This document shows, piece after piece, positions 20,160 to 31,078 of a DNA stretch of 52,118 nt (positions within the stretch are counted from its first letter, which is position 1; every line of letters starts with the position of its first letter). The translations under genes were made by a program, and so were the position numbers. Under the pieces are notes generated by a model. That model worked only from the letters and a program-made list of their open reading frames with translations. It made no database searches and was not told the origin of the DNA. Origin of the DNA: Deltaproteobacteria bacterium (GTDB lineage Bacteria > Desulfobacterota > Desulfarculia > Adiutricales > Adiutricaceae); NCBI GenBank assembly GCA_031270705.1, contig JAISWW010000108.1:1-52118 (forward strand), in the 5' to 3' direction.

Positions 20160-23100
20160 TTAGAAGTTAAAGCCAAGACCTAAAGCGGCGTTGTGGCTGA
20201 TAAACTTACTAGAGGCGTCTAGATCGTAGTTAACGAAAATATCCACCCGGTCGCTAATATCATATTTGAGCCCAACGCCCACTTGCGCGCTTCCCCGAGC
20301 CGGTTTAATCCCTTCAGGATTCATCCTCCTGTTGTGTTGCCACCCATTGGAGTTTATCAGGCCGTCGCGTAGCGAGCGACCGGGTTTTTGAGCCACAAAG
20401 GTGTAACCAGCCCTAAACTCAGGGGTAATCTTGCCCGACCCAGTCTCAAAAGAGCCATTAAGCTTTAAGAGAATTGGAATCTCCACAATATGATCTGTTT
20501 TCTTGTCGAAATAGTTGGCGGTGGCCTGAGAGTTAACTACCCGCTCAGCGAAGGCGTCTTGCTGAACGCTTATGTATCTCAACCCCACGGAGGGAGTGAA
20601 TTTAAGGTTACCAAAATCAAAGATCTTGCCCACCCGGGCCCCAAACTGCCAAGTATCAATATCAAAGTCGCCGGTTTTATAGCCGCCGTTCCAGGTTAAG
20701 ATTTTGGAGTCATTTTTGGAATGAGAGTAGGCCACATTGGCGTCAAAGAAGAAACCATTGTCTAAAAGATAGCTACCGTAAATCCCGACTCCCGCCGTAT
20801 CCGTATCCACGGTCGAAAAACCGTCATTGCTCTCGATTTTGCCAAAGGAGAAGGAGGTCACGATACCAAAGCGAAGACCTGGGAAACCCTCGGCCCGGCG
20901 ATCGTAACCCAAGCTAAACCCACCCGCGTTGTAATCGTAACCATCAATCCCGTCGCGATCCTTTTGACGGGCCCAAGAACCGAATCCGCCAACCCAAGCC
21001 CGATTAAAGGCGTCCGCCGCGCCAGCCGCTGGAGCCGCCGAGTTTAGGGACTCATGAATTTGATCCAAACGCTTAAAGACCACGCCCTGAACTTTAACCG
21101 TCGTTTCCGCGACGCCTTGGGAGACGCCCAGAATATATTCGCCCGTAATCTCTTTTAAGACTCGATTTAAGACGCCCTTATCGCCAGTCTTAACGGCGTC
21201 GGCAATCCTTTTGTTAACCTGAGCGGCCAAAATGATTAGTTCTGGGCCGCCAAGACCATTTGATATGTCTTTTACAATATGGTCTGATAAGGAGAGAAAC
21301 TCTTTTTGGTTATGAGTGGAAGAATCTAAATCTGTCCCACCCTGAGAGATTATCTGGCCCGCGTCTTTATATCCATTAATATTGATAGCGATTAAACCAG
21401 ATACTGAATTATCAGAGACAATTGTAAATAGATCGCTATTAAAATTTTCTTCTGGATTTAAGTTTAAAGCGCCAGCGCTAGTATCAATTTCAATAATTTT
21501 TGAGCCAAGAGATACTTCATCTGGATTTTTCGCTTCTATACGCGCTACTTCATTTGTTGAATTAATGTTAAGATCTCCAACTATATGAAGAAGTCCTTGG
21601 GCGGTAGAATTAGTATCAAATCTAAAAGTTGAGGCGTTATAAAATGTTACATTGCCTTTGACTTGAAGTTCATGTAAGCCAACGTCTAAGATTCCGCCAA
21701 GTTCTAGGCCTGCGGCGTCAGTAATGGTCAAATTAGCGTCGCTTACAAGATTTATAGAGCTAGGAGAATTTAGAATCAAAGATTTTTGAAATATGATATC
21801 GCCACCGCCAGCCCCAAAATACAGCTGACTATTGTCGACTTCAACGCCTTGGCTGGTAAATATTAACTGATCAGTAGTCGAGTTAAAATAGTGCTCGCCT
21901 CCACCTAAAGTAAATTTATTGGCGGAAATATTTCCGGCGTAAGTTGTCTTTACGCCAGAAATTGATATATTGCCTAGAGTGTTAATATAATTAAATGTGT
22001 TATTGCCACCCGTGACTTTAACGTCGCCGCCAATCAAGTTTAAGTCGCCTTTGAACTCTGTGAGGCCACCAGTAATTGTCAGATTTTGACCCGCGCCCAA
22101 GACTTTAACATTGGCGAATGTATTTTCGCCGCCAGAAATTAAAACTTCTCCTAGCGTTACGCTAAGGTCATTTTGAAACTCTGTGACGCCCCCACTAATC
22201 GCGACGCTGTTATTAACAATGGCTCCGTTCTTAAATAGAGTATCTCCTCCAGTAACGCTTAAATTCCCCAGATCGGCTGTTTGATTGACCGTGTTTTCGC
22301 CACCAGCAATTAATAACTCGCCACTAATATTTACGGTTCCATTGACATAATTTGGAACTGAGCCAGCCTCAAAGACTACTGAGTTATTCGCGCCATTATC
22401 CCCTAAAATTGAGCCAGAAATATTAGCTCCCCTTAAGATTACTCTGTTATGGTTATTATTAGTCGTTGAGCCAGAATAGCCACCGGTGACATTGCCGCTA
22501 ACGTTAACGCCTGACAAAATCACCAGGTTGTTTGAAGCGTTGCCGCTAGAGGAGAAACCGCCATAAACATTTTTCGAGACGTTAACCCCAGACAAAGTTA
22601 CCTGGTTGTTTGAAGCGTTGCCGGAACTGGAGTGACCGCCATAAACATTGGTGACGTTCACCCCAGACAAATTAACCTGGTTGTTGGAAGCGTTTCCTGA
22701 ACCGCCGGAGTAACCGCCATAAACAGAGGAGGCGTTAACCCCAGTCAAATTTACCTTGTTGTTTAAAGCGTCGCCATAACCGGATAAACCGCCATAAACA
22801 TCATACGAGACGTTCACCCCATTCAAAGTTACCTGGTTGTTTGAAACCTCACCTGAACCTTCGGAGCGACCGCCATAAACATAGGAGACGATAACCTCAG
22901 ATAAAGTTACCTGGTTGTTTGAAGCGTTGTAGGCGGCGCTACCGCCATAAACCTTGCCCGTGACGTTAACCCCAGACAAAGTTACCTGGTTGTTTAAAGC
23001 GTGGCCGTTATGGGAGTAACCGCCATAAACATTGTAGGAGACGTTCACCCCAGACAAAGTTACCTGGTTGTTTGAAGCGTCGCCTAAAGCGGTATTTGAC

Positions 23101-24860
23101 CAACCGCCATAAACAGAGGAGACGTTCACCCCAGACAAAGTTACCTGGTTGTTTGAAGCGTTGCCGAAAGCGATATTTGAGCAACCGCCCACAACATCAC
23201 CTAAGACGTTAACCCCAGTCAGATTAACCTGGTTGTTTGAAGCGTTGCCGGGACCGGATAAACCGCCATAAACAGAGGAGACGTTCATCCCAGTCAAAGT
23301 TACCTGGTTGTTTGAAGCGTGGCCGGAACCGGAGCTACCGCCAATAACATAGGAGACGTTCACCCCAGTCAGATTAACCTGGTTGCTGGATGCGTCGCCG
23401 GAATCGGAGTGACCGCCACAAACATAGTCAATTGACTTTAACGTGTTGGAAATCTCAACTATATTATTATTAGCCTGGCCCAGGGTGGCGTAACCACCAT
23501 AGACTTCACCAGTCACATTGCCGCCCGTAATATTAACCAAGTTATTGATCACATTCGCGACTGAGTTAGAGCCCGCGTAACCACCATAAATATTGACCGC
23601 GTCGGCCCCCGAAAAATGGACTACGTTATGGTGGACATTTCCACCTTCAGAATTGGCTCCTGTACTACCACCAAAGATCGCTTCTGTAATATTTCCACCA
23701 GTAACAGTAACATTGTTAGAAGCCACGTCTCCGGTAAAATTATCCAAAGCGTATCCGCCCGCGACTATCTTTGCGGATCCACCTTTATAGGTAACTTTAT
23801 TATCGCTAATTGTTCCATTTGTGTTGTGGCCCGCTTGACCACCGGCCACAACACCATCCTCTGAATGATATTGATTGGGTTGAGAATGATCTCCGATAAA
23901 GCCACCTTCATTATCTATAATTACTTCATTAAATCTTACGCTACCATTTTGAGGGGAACGGCCTGATGACAGGACGCCACCACTTACTTCACTCCGATTA
24001 CCGGTTATATTTGATGAGCCGTTAATTGTCACAGAGTTGTTTTCCGCGTAAACTCTAGCGTTAACATCACCGTCAACGCCATCCGCTTTGCCGCCAATCA
24101 CGTCGCCATCACCGCTATTGCCACTAATATTGCTGTTAGTGAATATAATAGTGTTGTTAGAAGCTGAGGCGCCGACACCAGCCCAAGCGTGTTGACCGAC
24201 TTTAGCGTCAGTTATTTTTACAGTATTGTTAAAGGCTATGCCATTTTGAGAATTGCCACCATAAACGTCCCTATGAACTGTCCCGTTATCTATAATCACC
24301 TGATTATTTTTAACAGTGGCTTCAGCGACATCGGAGAGACCTCCAAAAACAGACCCTTTCAATCCTTCTACATCAGAGCCAATTACAGTTCCATTTTTTA
24401 TAGTTACTATATTATTACTAACATTGCCACCATCTATAGCTGGATTCAAATTGACTCCACCAATAACAGAAATATTTAAATTCGCTGGATTTAATGATGT
24501 TATGGTTATTCTGTTCCCTGAGGCGTTATCGCCTGGGCTAATAAACGCGTTCATGCCACCAGACACGATAATTCCCTCCGTAGCGTTACCTAATTGTTCT
24601 AACGTGCCAGTTGGGACCGAAAATGTAATAGTTAGAGTAGACTCATTAATAAAAAATTCAAAATCGCTATCCGCCGACGCGGGATTTAAGTCGATGGTAT
24701 TATTGATGTATTTGTCTAAAGCCGCTCTGGCCGAACCGACCCAACTAAAAAGAGCTATTACAAAAACCCCAAGCCCTAAAATGAAAGCCCCAGCCTGACC
24801 AACCTTATTAAGGCTAGTCGCTGGAAAGGCCCTTTGCCCCCTCATCCGTTTTTCCTCCAT
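20160..24860 (-). CDS. Large type V autotransporter with repeat-rich passenger
   Basis: N-terminal signal region (AFILGLGVFVIALFSWVGSARAA), repetitive VYGG/NNxV passenger, C-terminal beta-barrel AWVGGFGSWARQ...ALGLGFNF. Confidence 0.92.
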   Translation of the reverse strand: MEEKRMRGQRAFPATSLNKVGQAGAFILGLGVFVIALFSWVGSARAALDKYINNTIDLNPASADSDFEFFINESTLTITFSVPTGTLEQLGNATEGIIVSGGMNAFISPGDNASGNRITITSLNPANLNISVIGGVNLNPAIDGGNVSNNIVTIKNGTVIGSDVEGLKGSVFGGLSDVAEATVKNNQVIIDNGTVHRDVYGGNSQNGIAFNNTVKITDAKVGQHAWAGVGASASNNTIIFTNSNISGNSGDGDVIGGKADGVDGDVNARVYAENNSVTINGSSNITGNRSEVSGGVLSSGRSPQNGSVRFNEVIIDNEGGFIGDHSQPNQYHSEDGVVAGGQAGHNTNGTISDNKVTYKGGSAKIVAGGYALDNFTGDVASNNVTVTGGNITEAIFGGSTGANSEGGNVHHNVVHFSGADAVNIYGGYAGSNSVANVINNLVNITGGNVTGEVYGGYATLGQANNNIVEISNTLKSIDYVCGGHSDSGDASSNQVNLTGVNVSYVIGGSSGSGHASNNQVTLTGMNVSSVYGGLSGPGNASNNQVNLTGVNVLGDVVGGCSNIAFGNASNNQVTLSGVNVSSVYGGWSNTALGDASNNQVTLSGVNVSYNVYGGYSHNGHALNNQVTLSGVNVTGKVYGGSAAYNASNNQVTLSEVIVSYVYGGRSEGSGEVSNNQVTLNGVNVSYDVYGGLSGYGDALNNKVNLTGVNASSVYGGYSGGSGNASNNQVNLSGVNVTNVYGGHSSSGNASNNQVTLSGVNVSKNVYGGFSSSGNASNNLVILSGVNVSGNVTGGYSGSTTNNNHNRVILRGANISGSILGDNGANNSVVFEAGSVPNYVNGTVNISGELLIAGGENTVNQTADLGNLSVTGGDTLFKNGAIVNNSVAISGGVTEFQNDLSVTLGEVLISGGENTFANVKVLGAGQNLTITGGLTEFKGDLNLIGGDVKVTGGNNTFNYINTLGNISISGVKTTYAGNISANKFTLGGGEHYFNSTTDQLIFTSQGVEVDNSQLYFGAGGGDIIFQKSLILNSPSSINLVSDANLTITDAAGLELGGILDVGLHELQVKGNVTFYNASTFRFDTNSTAQGLLHIVGDLNINSTNEVARIEAKNPDEVSLGSKIIEIDTSAGALNLNPEENFNSDLFTIVSDNSVSGLIAININGYKDAGQIISQGGTDLDSSTHNQKEFLSLSDHIVKDISNGLGGPELIILAAQVNKRIADAVKTGDKGVLNRVLKEITGEYILGVSQGVAETTVKVQGVVFKRLDQIHESLNSAAPAAGAADAFNRAWVGGFGSWARQKDRDGIDGYDYNAGGFSLGYDRRAEGFPGLRFGIVTSFSFGKIESNDGFSTVDTDTAGVGIYGSYLLDNGFFFDANVAYSHSKNDSKILTWNGGYKTGDFDIDTWQFGARVGKIFDFGNLKFTPSVGLRYISVQQDAFAERVVNSQATANYFDKKTDHIVEIPILLKLNGSFETGSGKITPEFRAGYTFVAQKPGRSLRDGLINSNGWQHNRRMNPEGIKPARGSAQVGVGLKYDISDRVDIFVNYDLDASSKFISHNAALGLGFNF
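22490..23425 (-). repeat. ~13 tandem passenger repeats (consensus GNASNNQVTLSGVNVSxxVYGGxSxx)
   Basis: Recurring DNA block (a/g)cgttnaccccagacaaagttacctggttgtttgaagcg on the plus strand, spaced ~70-80 bp. Confidence 0.9.
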
Positions 24861-25993
24861 TCAAGAAAAACCCAAATAGGTTAAATAAAATTAGGAGTGG
24901 GCAAAGACACCATCATCAGTCGCTAAATCGCTTAGAAATGGGCTGGAGCTGGATTGGTCTTCGTCACCACCCGCCGGACATTTGTTTTCCGCCTCGCCCG
25001 ACGTTCCCGTTAAAATATAAATGGAAAAAGGCTCTGCCTCGCCTCCATCAAGCGCTTTGTTTTTACAACAACGCTTGACTGACTATCTTTTTGACATTGA
25101 AAACTTCTTAGGCCACCTCACTACTTGACCTCTCAGCGCGGTCAACAAAATACTTATAAAATTTCAAGAACATCGTCTTTAAAGTTAGCGCAAGAGATAT
25201 AAAATAATATATAGACGAACTGATATGGTAAAAGTTTAGCTAACTTAATTTTTATTACTACATTTAATAATCAAGATATAATTAATGAGGTAAAATATTT
25301 AAAAATATTTTGCTGACCTACCATCTACATGAGTCGCTCGAAACAACAGTTTTTTTATTTTATACCACAAATCTTATTTTGTCAAAATTTTGGCGTCGGA
25401 AATACATAACCTATTGTTGTTTTTGGGCTGTAATAGTCAATCAACTTAAGATGTTATTGGGCAAAAGAGTCAAAAGTAGGAATTTTTTTAGGTCAAAGTA
25501 GACTTTTCCTGGCCATATTAGTGGCTATCAAATCGCGATCACAATATTATTCACGATTTTTGATAAAAATTAAAAAATTCAATATTAATTAAAAAATCAT
25601 CTATATTTAGAGTAGATTTTAAAAACAAAATTTTAAAATATTTTATCAATCTTATATAATAATTAAAAAGTCAAACATTAGTTAAAAAGACATAGTATAG
25701 GCTTAAAGGAAGACAACTTTTTTATAATGGAACTTTTAAAAATATAATAGATCTTTAATATCCTAAAATATTATTTATATATATTTTTCTTAAATTCTCT
25801 CTTTTTACTTTTATATTATTATTTTATACTATATATTTATATTTTACTCATTTTTATATTACCAATCACTTTTTATTTTTATTCTTTATTTTATTTTTTA
25901 GAATATTTTCTTGACTATCTATTGATTTATTATTTTTTAGCCCTAAAAAAGTTGGCCAGGCGACGGTTCTTAAAAAATTACTGGCCATTAGCC

Positions 25994-26033
25994 AAAAAAA
26001 ACTGGCCAACCAGAGTCGCCTCCAGTTGGCCAG
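25994..26033 (-). terminator. Rho-independent terminator of fhs
   Basis: Minus strand CTGGCCAACTGGAG-GCGA-CTCTGGTTGGCCAG followed by TTTTTTTT. Confidence 0.9.
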
Positions 26034-26064
26034 GCAAATTAGGCTTTTTGGCCTAGATTAGGTC

Positions 26065-27843
26065 TTAGAACAGACCCTTGACTTTGCCAGTCGCGGTATC
26101 CACGTCCACCCGACGATAGGCCGGATCGGAAGCGGTGCCAGGCATCAAGGTGATAGCGCCAGCCACCGGCACCACAAATCCCGCGCCCGCGTAAATCAAG
26201 ACATCGCGGACAAACAGTCTCCAGCCCTTGGGCACGCCCTTGACCTGGGGATTGTCGGAGAGGGAAAGGTGGGTTTTGACCATGCAGAGACCCAACTTGG
26301 AAGTGGCGGGATCTTTTTGGAAACCTTCCAGCTTCTTAGCCGCGTCGGGATTGTAGTCTACGCCATCGGCGCCGTAAACTTGCTTGGCGATGACCTCGAT
26401 CCTATCCTTCAGAGGTTGATCTAGACTATAGAGGAACTTGAAGTCAGGTTTGTCGTTGCAAGCGTCAACAACGGCTTCGGCCAACTCTCTCGCGCCTTCG
26501 CCGCCTTTGAGCCAGTGATCGGAGACCGCGACCCGAGCGCCAGCCGCTTCGGCCATGCTCTTGATCTTCGCGATTTCTTCTTTGGTGTCAGTGACAAAGG
26601 AGTTAATGCAGACGACGGGGCTGATGCCGGAGCTCTTAACCGTCTTAATATGATGAATCAAGTTCGCCACGCCTTTTTCAACTTGACCGACGTTGGGGAT
26701 CTTGTACTCTTCGGGTAGGGGTTTGCCAGGAGCGGGAATGGGCGCGCCACCATGGCATTTAAGGGCCCGCACGGTGGCCACGATAACCGCGGCGTTGGGG
26801 ATGAGGCCCGAGTAACGGCATTTAAGGTTCCAGAACTTCTCAAAACCTATGTCAGCCGCGAAACCAGACTCGGTCACGTGGTAGTCAGCCAGCTTCAGAG
26901 CTAAGCGGTCAGCCACGATGGAGCTTTGGCCAATGGCGATGTTGGCGAAGGGGCCAGCGTGGACGAAGCAGGGTTGACCCTCAAGAGTTTGCAACAGGTT
27001 CGGGTTCAGAGCCTCAACCATCCAGGCGGTCATGGCCCCAGCCACGTCGAGGTCGCTGGTGGTGACGGGGTTGCCCTTCTTGTCGTAAGCCACCACGATT
27101 TTGCCCAGCCGCTCGCGCAGATCTTTTAGATCGGCGGCCACGGCCAAAATAGCCATGATTTCCGAGCTAACCGCGATGCCGAACTTGGACTGCATCAGGT
27201 AGCCATCTTGCTTCCCGCCCAAGCCAATAATAATGTTACGAAGACACTGGGCCGCGAAGTCCATGATGAAGCCGTACTCCACCCTGGTGGGATCCACGTC
27301 CAGCCTCTTTAAGCCGCGTTTGGCCAAAGTGGCGTCATCGTAATTGCGCTCATGCTGCATGCGGGAGTTCAAAGCCACCATGCCCAGGTTGTGGGCGTTC
27401 ATAATGGCGTTGATATCCCCGGTCAAGCCTAGGGAGAAGGGGGTTAGGGGCACGCACTGGCTCATGCCGCCGCCGGCCGCTGAGCCCTTGATATTCATGG
27501 TCGGTCCGCCAGAGGGCTGACGAATAGCCGCGCACACGGTCTTGCCCAGTTTGCCAATGCCCTGGACTAAACCCATGGTGGTGGTCGATTTGCCTTCCCC
27601 TAGGGGGGTTGGGGTGATAGCGGTCACGTCGATGTACTTGCCATCGGGCTTGTTGCTTAAACGACTAAGGGCCCGGGCGTAATCGATCTTGGCGATGTAA
27701 TGACCGTAGGGCAAAACCTCGTCATCGGTTAGGCCGATCTTGGACGAGATGTCCTTGATCTTGAGTAGTTCCTTCTCAGCGGCCTCGGCGATTTCGTAAT
27801 CCTTGGCGCCTTTGGCGGTGTAATCCTGCCAATTCAATGCCAT
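26065..27843 (-). CDS. fhs: Formate--tetrahydrofolate ligase
   Basis: [63 protein letters not shown] at 27843 preceded by GGAGGATC. Confidence 0.97.
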   Translation of the reverse strand: MALNWQDYTAKGAKDYEIAEAAEKELLKIKDISSKIGLTDDEVLPYGHYIAKIDYARALSRLSNKPDGKYIDVTAITPTPLGEGKSTTTMGLVQGIGKLGKTVCAAIRQPSGGPTMNIKGSAAGGGMSQCVPLTPFSLGLTGDINAIMNAHNLGMVALNSRMQHERNYDDATLAKRGLKRLDVDPTRVEYGFIMDFAAQCLRNIIIGLGGKQDGYLMQSKFGIAVSSEIMAILAVAADLKDLRERLGKIVVAYDKKGNPVTTSDLDVAGAMTAWMVEALNPNLLQTLEGQPCFVHAGPFANIAIGQSSIVADRLALKLADYHVTESGFAADIGFEKFWNLKCRYSGLIPNAAVIVATVRALKCHGGAPIPAPGKPLPEEYKIPNVGQVEKGVANLIHHIKTVKSSGISPVVCINSFVTDTKEEIAKIKSMAEAAGARVAVSDHWLKGGEGARELAEAVVDACNDKPDFKFLYSLDQPLKDRIEVIAKQVYGADGVDYNPDAAKKLEGFQKDPATSKLGLCMVKTHLSLSDNPQVKGVPKGWRLFVRDVLIYAGAGFVVPVAGAITLMPGTASDPAYRRVDVDTATGKVKGLF

Positions 27844-28174
27844 AAAAAGATCCTCCATTTTCATTGGATGGTAAGTTCGCCCAACCTGGGGTTCATCAAC
27901 GGTTGGGCGGGATTAAAGCTTTGCCCAGTTGACCACCTTTGGCGAGAGTAGTCAAAGGCTAACCCACAAAAAGCGAGTATTTGGCAAAATATTGTCATTT
28001 TAGCCTAAAAAAATAGGCAAAATTAGACAAAAAAATTAAAACAATTAGGGTTCCCAGGGAACGCCAGATTTTTTGTTTTCCTGATTATACCAGAACTTTT
28101 TCTGGGTCAAAGAGAAAAATGACTCGCGGCCCAAAAAAATATTTTTACCTAAACCAAAGGACTCTCAAAAGCCT

Positions 28175-29020
28175 TTAAGCCGCTCTTTTGGCTTTGGTGT
28201 TATTGGCCCAATAGTAGAACATAGCCACAAACAGGGCGCCACCCACGTAATTGCCTAAAATAACGGGAATTAGATTTTTGATAAACAAAGCGCCCCAAGT
28301 GGCTGTTAAGACCGTGGCGTTGGCCGTGGCGATATAAGTCGGATCCGCGCCAATGAAGAGACCTAATGGCACGAAGGTCATGTTGGCCACGCTGTGTTCC
28401 ATGCCCATGGCCACGAAGGCGGTGATGGGCGGCCAAAGCAAAATGGCTTTCGAAACGCCGTCGGTGCTAGACAGGCTCATGTAAATGGCCAAACAGACTA
28501 GCCAGTTACAAAGAATCCCTCGATAAAAAGCCACGTCCCAGGCTAAGACGCATTTGCCGTTGGCTATGGCCACGGCGTAATTGGCCAATGGTCGGCCCGC
28601 CGCTGAGCCATCCATCAATAAGGTGCCTTTATAAGACAACCAAGCCACCAGAACCGAGCCAATAAAGTTGCCAATGACGCTTAAAATGAGGATTTTAAAG
28701 AACTTGCCCCAGTCGATTTGCTTGTGAGCCAAGGCTCCAGTCATGAACATGCAATCGCCAGTGAAGAGATCCGCCCCGGCCAATAAAACCAACAATAAGC
28801 CCACCGGGAAAACGCCGCCAAAAACCAGACGAACAAAAGTGCCCCAAGTTTCGGCGGGCATCCCCCCAGCCACCTTAATCGCGAAAACCGACCCAAAGCC
28901 AATATAGGCTCCAGCCAAGAGAGCCAAAATCATCTGACTTTTGAGGGTCATTTTCGACTTGGCCACGCCAATGGTGATAGTCGTGTCCATGATTTCAGCC
29001 GAATTTTTCACCACGCTCAT
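28175..29020 (-). CDS. focA: Formate/nitrite transporter family protein (FocA/FdhC-like)
   Basis: ADLFTGDCMFM, RGILCNWLVCLAIYMS, GMEHSVANMTFVPLGLF; ATG at 29020 preceded by GGAGG. Confidence 0.9.
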   Translation of the reverse strand: MSVVKNSAEIMDTTITIGVAKSKMTLKSQMILALLAGAYIGFGSVFAIKVAGGMPAETWGTFVRLVFGGVFPVGLLLVLLAGADLFTGDCMFMTGALAHKQIDWGKFFKILILSVIGNFIGSVLVAWLSYKGTLLMDGSAAGRPLANYAVAIANGKCVLAWDVAFYRGILCNWLVCLAIYMSLSSTDGVSKAILLWPPITAFVAMGMEHSVANMTFVPLGLFIGADPTYIATANATVLTATWGALFIKNLIPVILGNYVGGALFVAMFYYWANNTKAKRAA

Positions 29021-29870
29021 AAAAAACACTATCCTCCATCCCTCCAAATACGCGTTTGGCGCGTTTGGCGGGAAATAATAGAATGTAACTCCAAAGGCTT
29101 GAGCCACCGACGCCCGAAAAAGGGCAGCCAGTATCGGTAGCGACAAGCGACGCGAACGTAACTAAATATTTTTTTAACTAAGCCATCGCCGGGGATCAAA
29201 AATAATAAAAATTTTCGATTAAAGCAATTTGATTTCCTTATAGATAGAACCCATAGGAAAACCTACTGGCTGGAATTACTACATTTTTTTATTTTTAAAT
29301 TGCTAGTTTTTATAACTAAATCACGCGCTAAATATACGTCCAATGCTTTAAATACTTAAAAAAATATAATCTTATAATTTTACTTATAAGATTTATTGAA
29401 GGTATTATAATTATTTTACTACTTATTGAACTATATAAAAATACCAAAAACCCATAATTATATTGAAATTTATTTTGGCCTCCCTGATGACTAATATCGA
29501 ATTTTTCTATTTTAAGCGAAAAAATATTTTAACTTTTTCTCGCCAGACCGCGTTGGCCAGCCAATTTTGGGCTGGTTTGGGGGGTCTTTGGGGGCACAGC
29601 TAGCCTTTTGGGGGCCTTTAGAAGAAGCCTCATGACCATTTTTTTCTGGCCCTGGCCTCTCAAGCTGGCTTAAATCCAGAGTTTACCCCGTCCAAAGACT
29701 ACACATAAAATAGGATTTAAAATGTTTTAGCGACTAGCTTAGGCTGACTCAAAAGACCACGCCAAAACTTTTAAATCCAAAACAATTTAAAATCTAACCT
29801 TGGGCGGATAAATTTTAAATCCCACCACCTAAATGGATATCCGCGCCCAAAAAAATTTTTATTCTCGCTA

Positions 29871-29899
29871 TTTATACAGAGCCCAAAATCATTTGTCAA
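29871..29899 (-). promoter_or_regulatory. Promoter of repeat copy A
   Basis: TTGACA (29899-29894), 17-nt spacer, TATAAA (29876-29871). Confidence 0.65.
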
Positions 29900-30143
29900 G
29901 AAGACCCTCTTCGTTTTTTTGAGTCAAATCAATATTTTTAAAACTAAATTACGCTATTTAATTAAAAATCTTGTAAAATAACGCAAAGTATGCTCATGGC
30001 CCGAAAAATCTTACCCGGCCAATTGAGCGCGGGGGCGATTATTTTATTCGCCTAAGGATTAAGGAGCCCCAAAACCCCAACCATTTGTTTATCTATTGAC
30101 GGCCATCTCGCTGGCTAAGAGGGGCAACTAAGCCCAATAGGCC

Positions 30144-30339
30144 AAAAAAAATCCGACTGGCTCCCAAGCCAACCGGGTTTTTGGCCTCTAAACAAGAGGA
30201 TCTATTAAGTTTTGGCGACTAGGCCAAGCCTTAAACCAGGCCCAAGCCAATAAAATCCAAAAAATGGCCAAAATCCGCCCTTGGGGCGGATAAAGTCCCA
30301 CCACCCCTATGGATATAGCCAACCCAAAATTTTTTTATA
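30144..30339 (-). ncRNA. Candidate small RNA, copy B (~195 nt)
   Basis: TTGACA (30374-30369)-N17-TAGATT (30351-30346); internal hairpin ATCCGCCC-CAA-GGGCGGAT; hairpin CCTCT-TGTTT-AGAGG; terminator CCGGTTGGCT-TGGG-AGCCAGTCGG-ATTTTTTTT at 30176-30144. Confidence 0.65.
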
Positions 30340-30577
30340 CTCAATAATCTACAGATCCCCAAATCATTTGTCAAGAAAAGACTTTTTGTTTTTTTGAGTC
30401 GTATAAATATTTTTAAGCCTAAATTATTATATTTTAATAAAAATCTAGTAAAATTTTGTAAAGTATAGTCATGACCATAAAATCTAGCCCAGCCAATTGA
30501 CTAGGCTTAAAGTAAAAAATTTTTTACCCAAAGGCTCCAACTGGACAAAGAGGGCCGGCTATTAAAACCCTAAGGCC

Positions 30578-30767
30578 AAAAAAAATCCGACTGGCTCCCA
30601 AGCCAACCGAGTTTTGGCCCCTAAACAAGAGGATCTATTAAATATTGGCGACTAGGCCTAAAACCAGGCCCAAGCCAATAAAATCCAAAAAATGGCCAAA
30701 ATCCACCCTTGGGGCGGATAAAGTCCCACCTCCCCTATGGATATAGCCAACCCAAATTTTTTTTATG
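30578..30767 (-). ncRNA. Candidate small RNA, copy C (~190 nt)
   Basis: TTGACA (30802-30797)-N17-TAAAAT (30779-30774); same hairpins with G.U-preserving changes; terminator with 8-nt U-tract at 30610-30578. Confidence 0.65.
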
Positions 30768-31028
30768 CTAGTTATTTTACAGAACCCAAAATCATTTGTC
30801 AAGAAAAGGCTCTTTGTTTTTTTGAGTCTAATCAATATTTTTAAAACTAAATTACGATATTTTATTAAAAATCTAGTAAAATTTAGTAAAGTTTAGTCAT
30901 GGCCCGAAAAATCTAGTCCGGCCAATTGATTAGAGGGGCGATTATTTTTTTCGCTTCAGGACTAGGGAGCTCAAAAAAACCTAAACTATTTGTCTTTTGT
31001 TTTTGACGGCCATCTAGGCCAAAGCCCG

Positions 31029-31065
31029 AAAAAAACCCGGCTGGCTTTAAAGCCAACCGGGTTTT
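31029..31065 (-). terminator. Rho-independent terminator after the nitroreductase pair
   Basis: Minus strand CCCGGTTGGCTT-TA-AAGCCAGCCGGG-TTTTTTT. Confidence 0.85.
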
Positions 31066-31078
31066 CTAATTATTCCCC

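Larger units (their letters stand above)
29790..31020 (-). repeat. Three tandem diverged copies of a ~430-475 bp non-coding unit
   Basis: Shared blocks in all copies: TTGACAAATGATTT(T)GGG promoter core (TGTCAA at 29894, 30369, 30797), the AT-rich upstream ~130 bp, and the GGATAT..CC..TAGG(T/A)GGTGGGA block. Confidence 0.88.

Noticed and set aside
22490-23425. Regular DNA repeats considered as a CRISPR array
   Set aside because: They are in-frame protein repeats of the autotransporter; the intervening sequences are related, not unique spacers.
25200-25960. Very AT-rich gap considered as a replication origin or phage att site
   Set aside because: No DnaA-box cluster, iterons, integrase or tRNA-end duplication recognised.
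30144-30767. 6S RNA identity for the ~190-nt repeat transcripts
   Set aside because: Length fits, but I see several short local hairpins rather than a long rod with a central bubble; three tandem copies would also be unusual. Left unresolved.
30638-30835. 65-aa ORF in the tandem repeat
   Set aside because: Spans promoter and leader of copy C, is not conserved as a frame in copies A/B.
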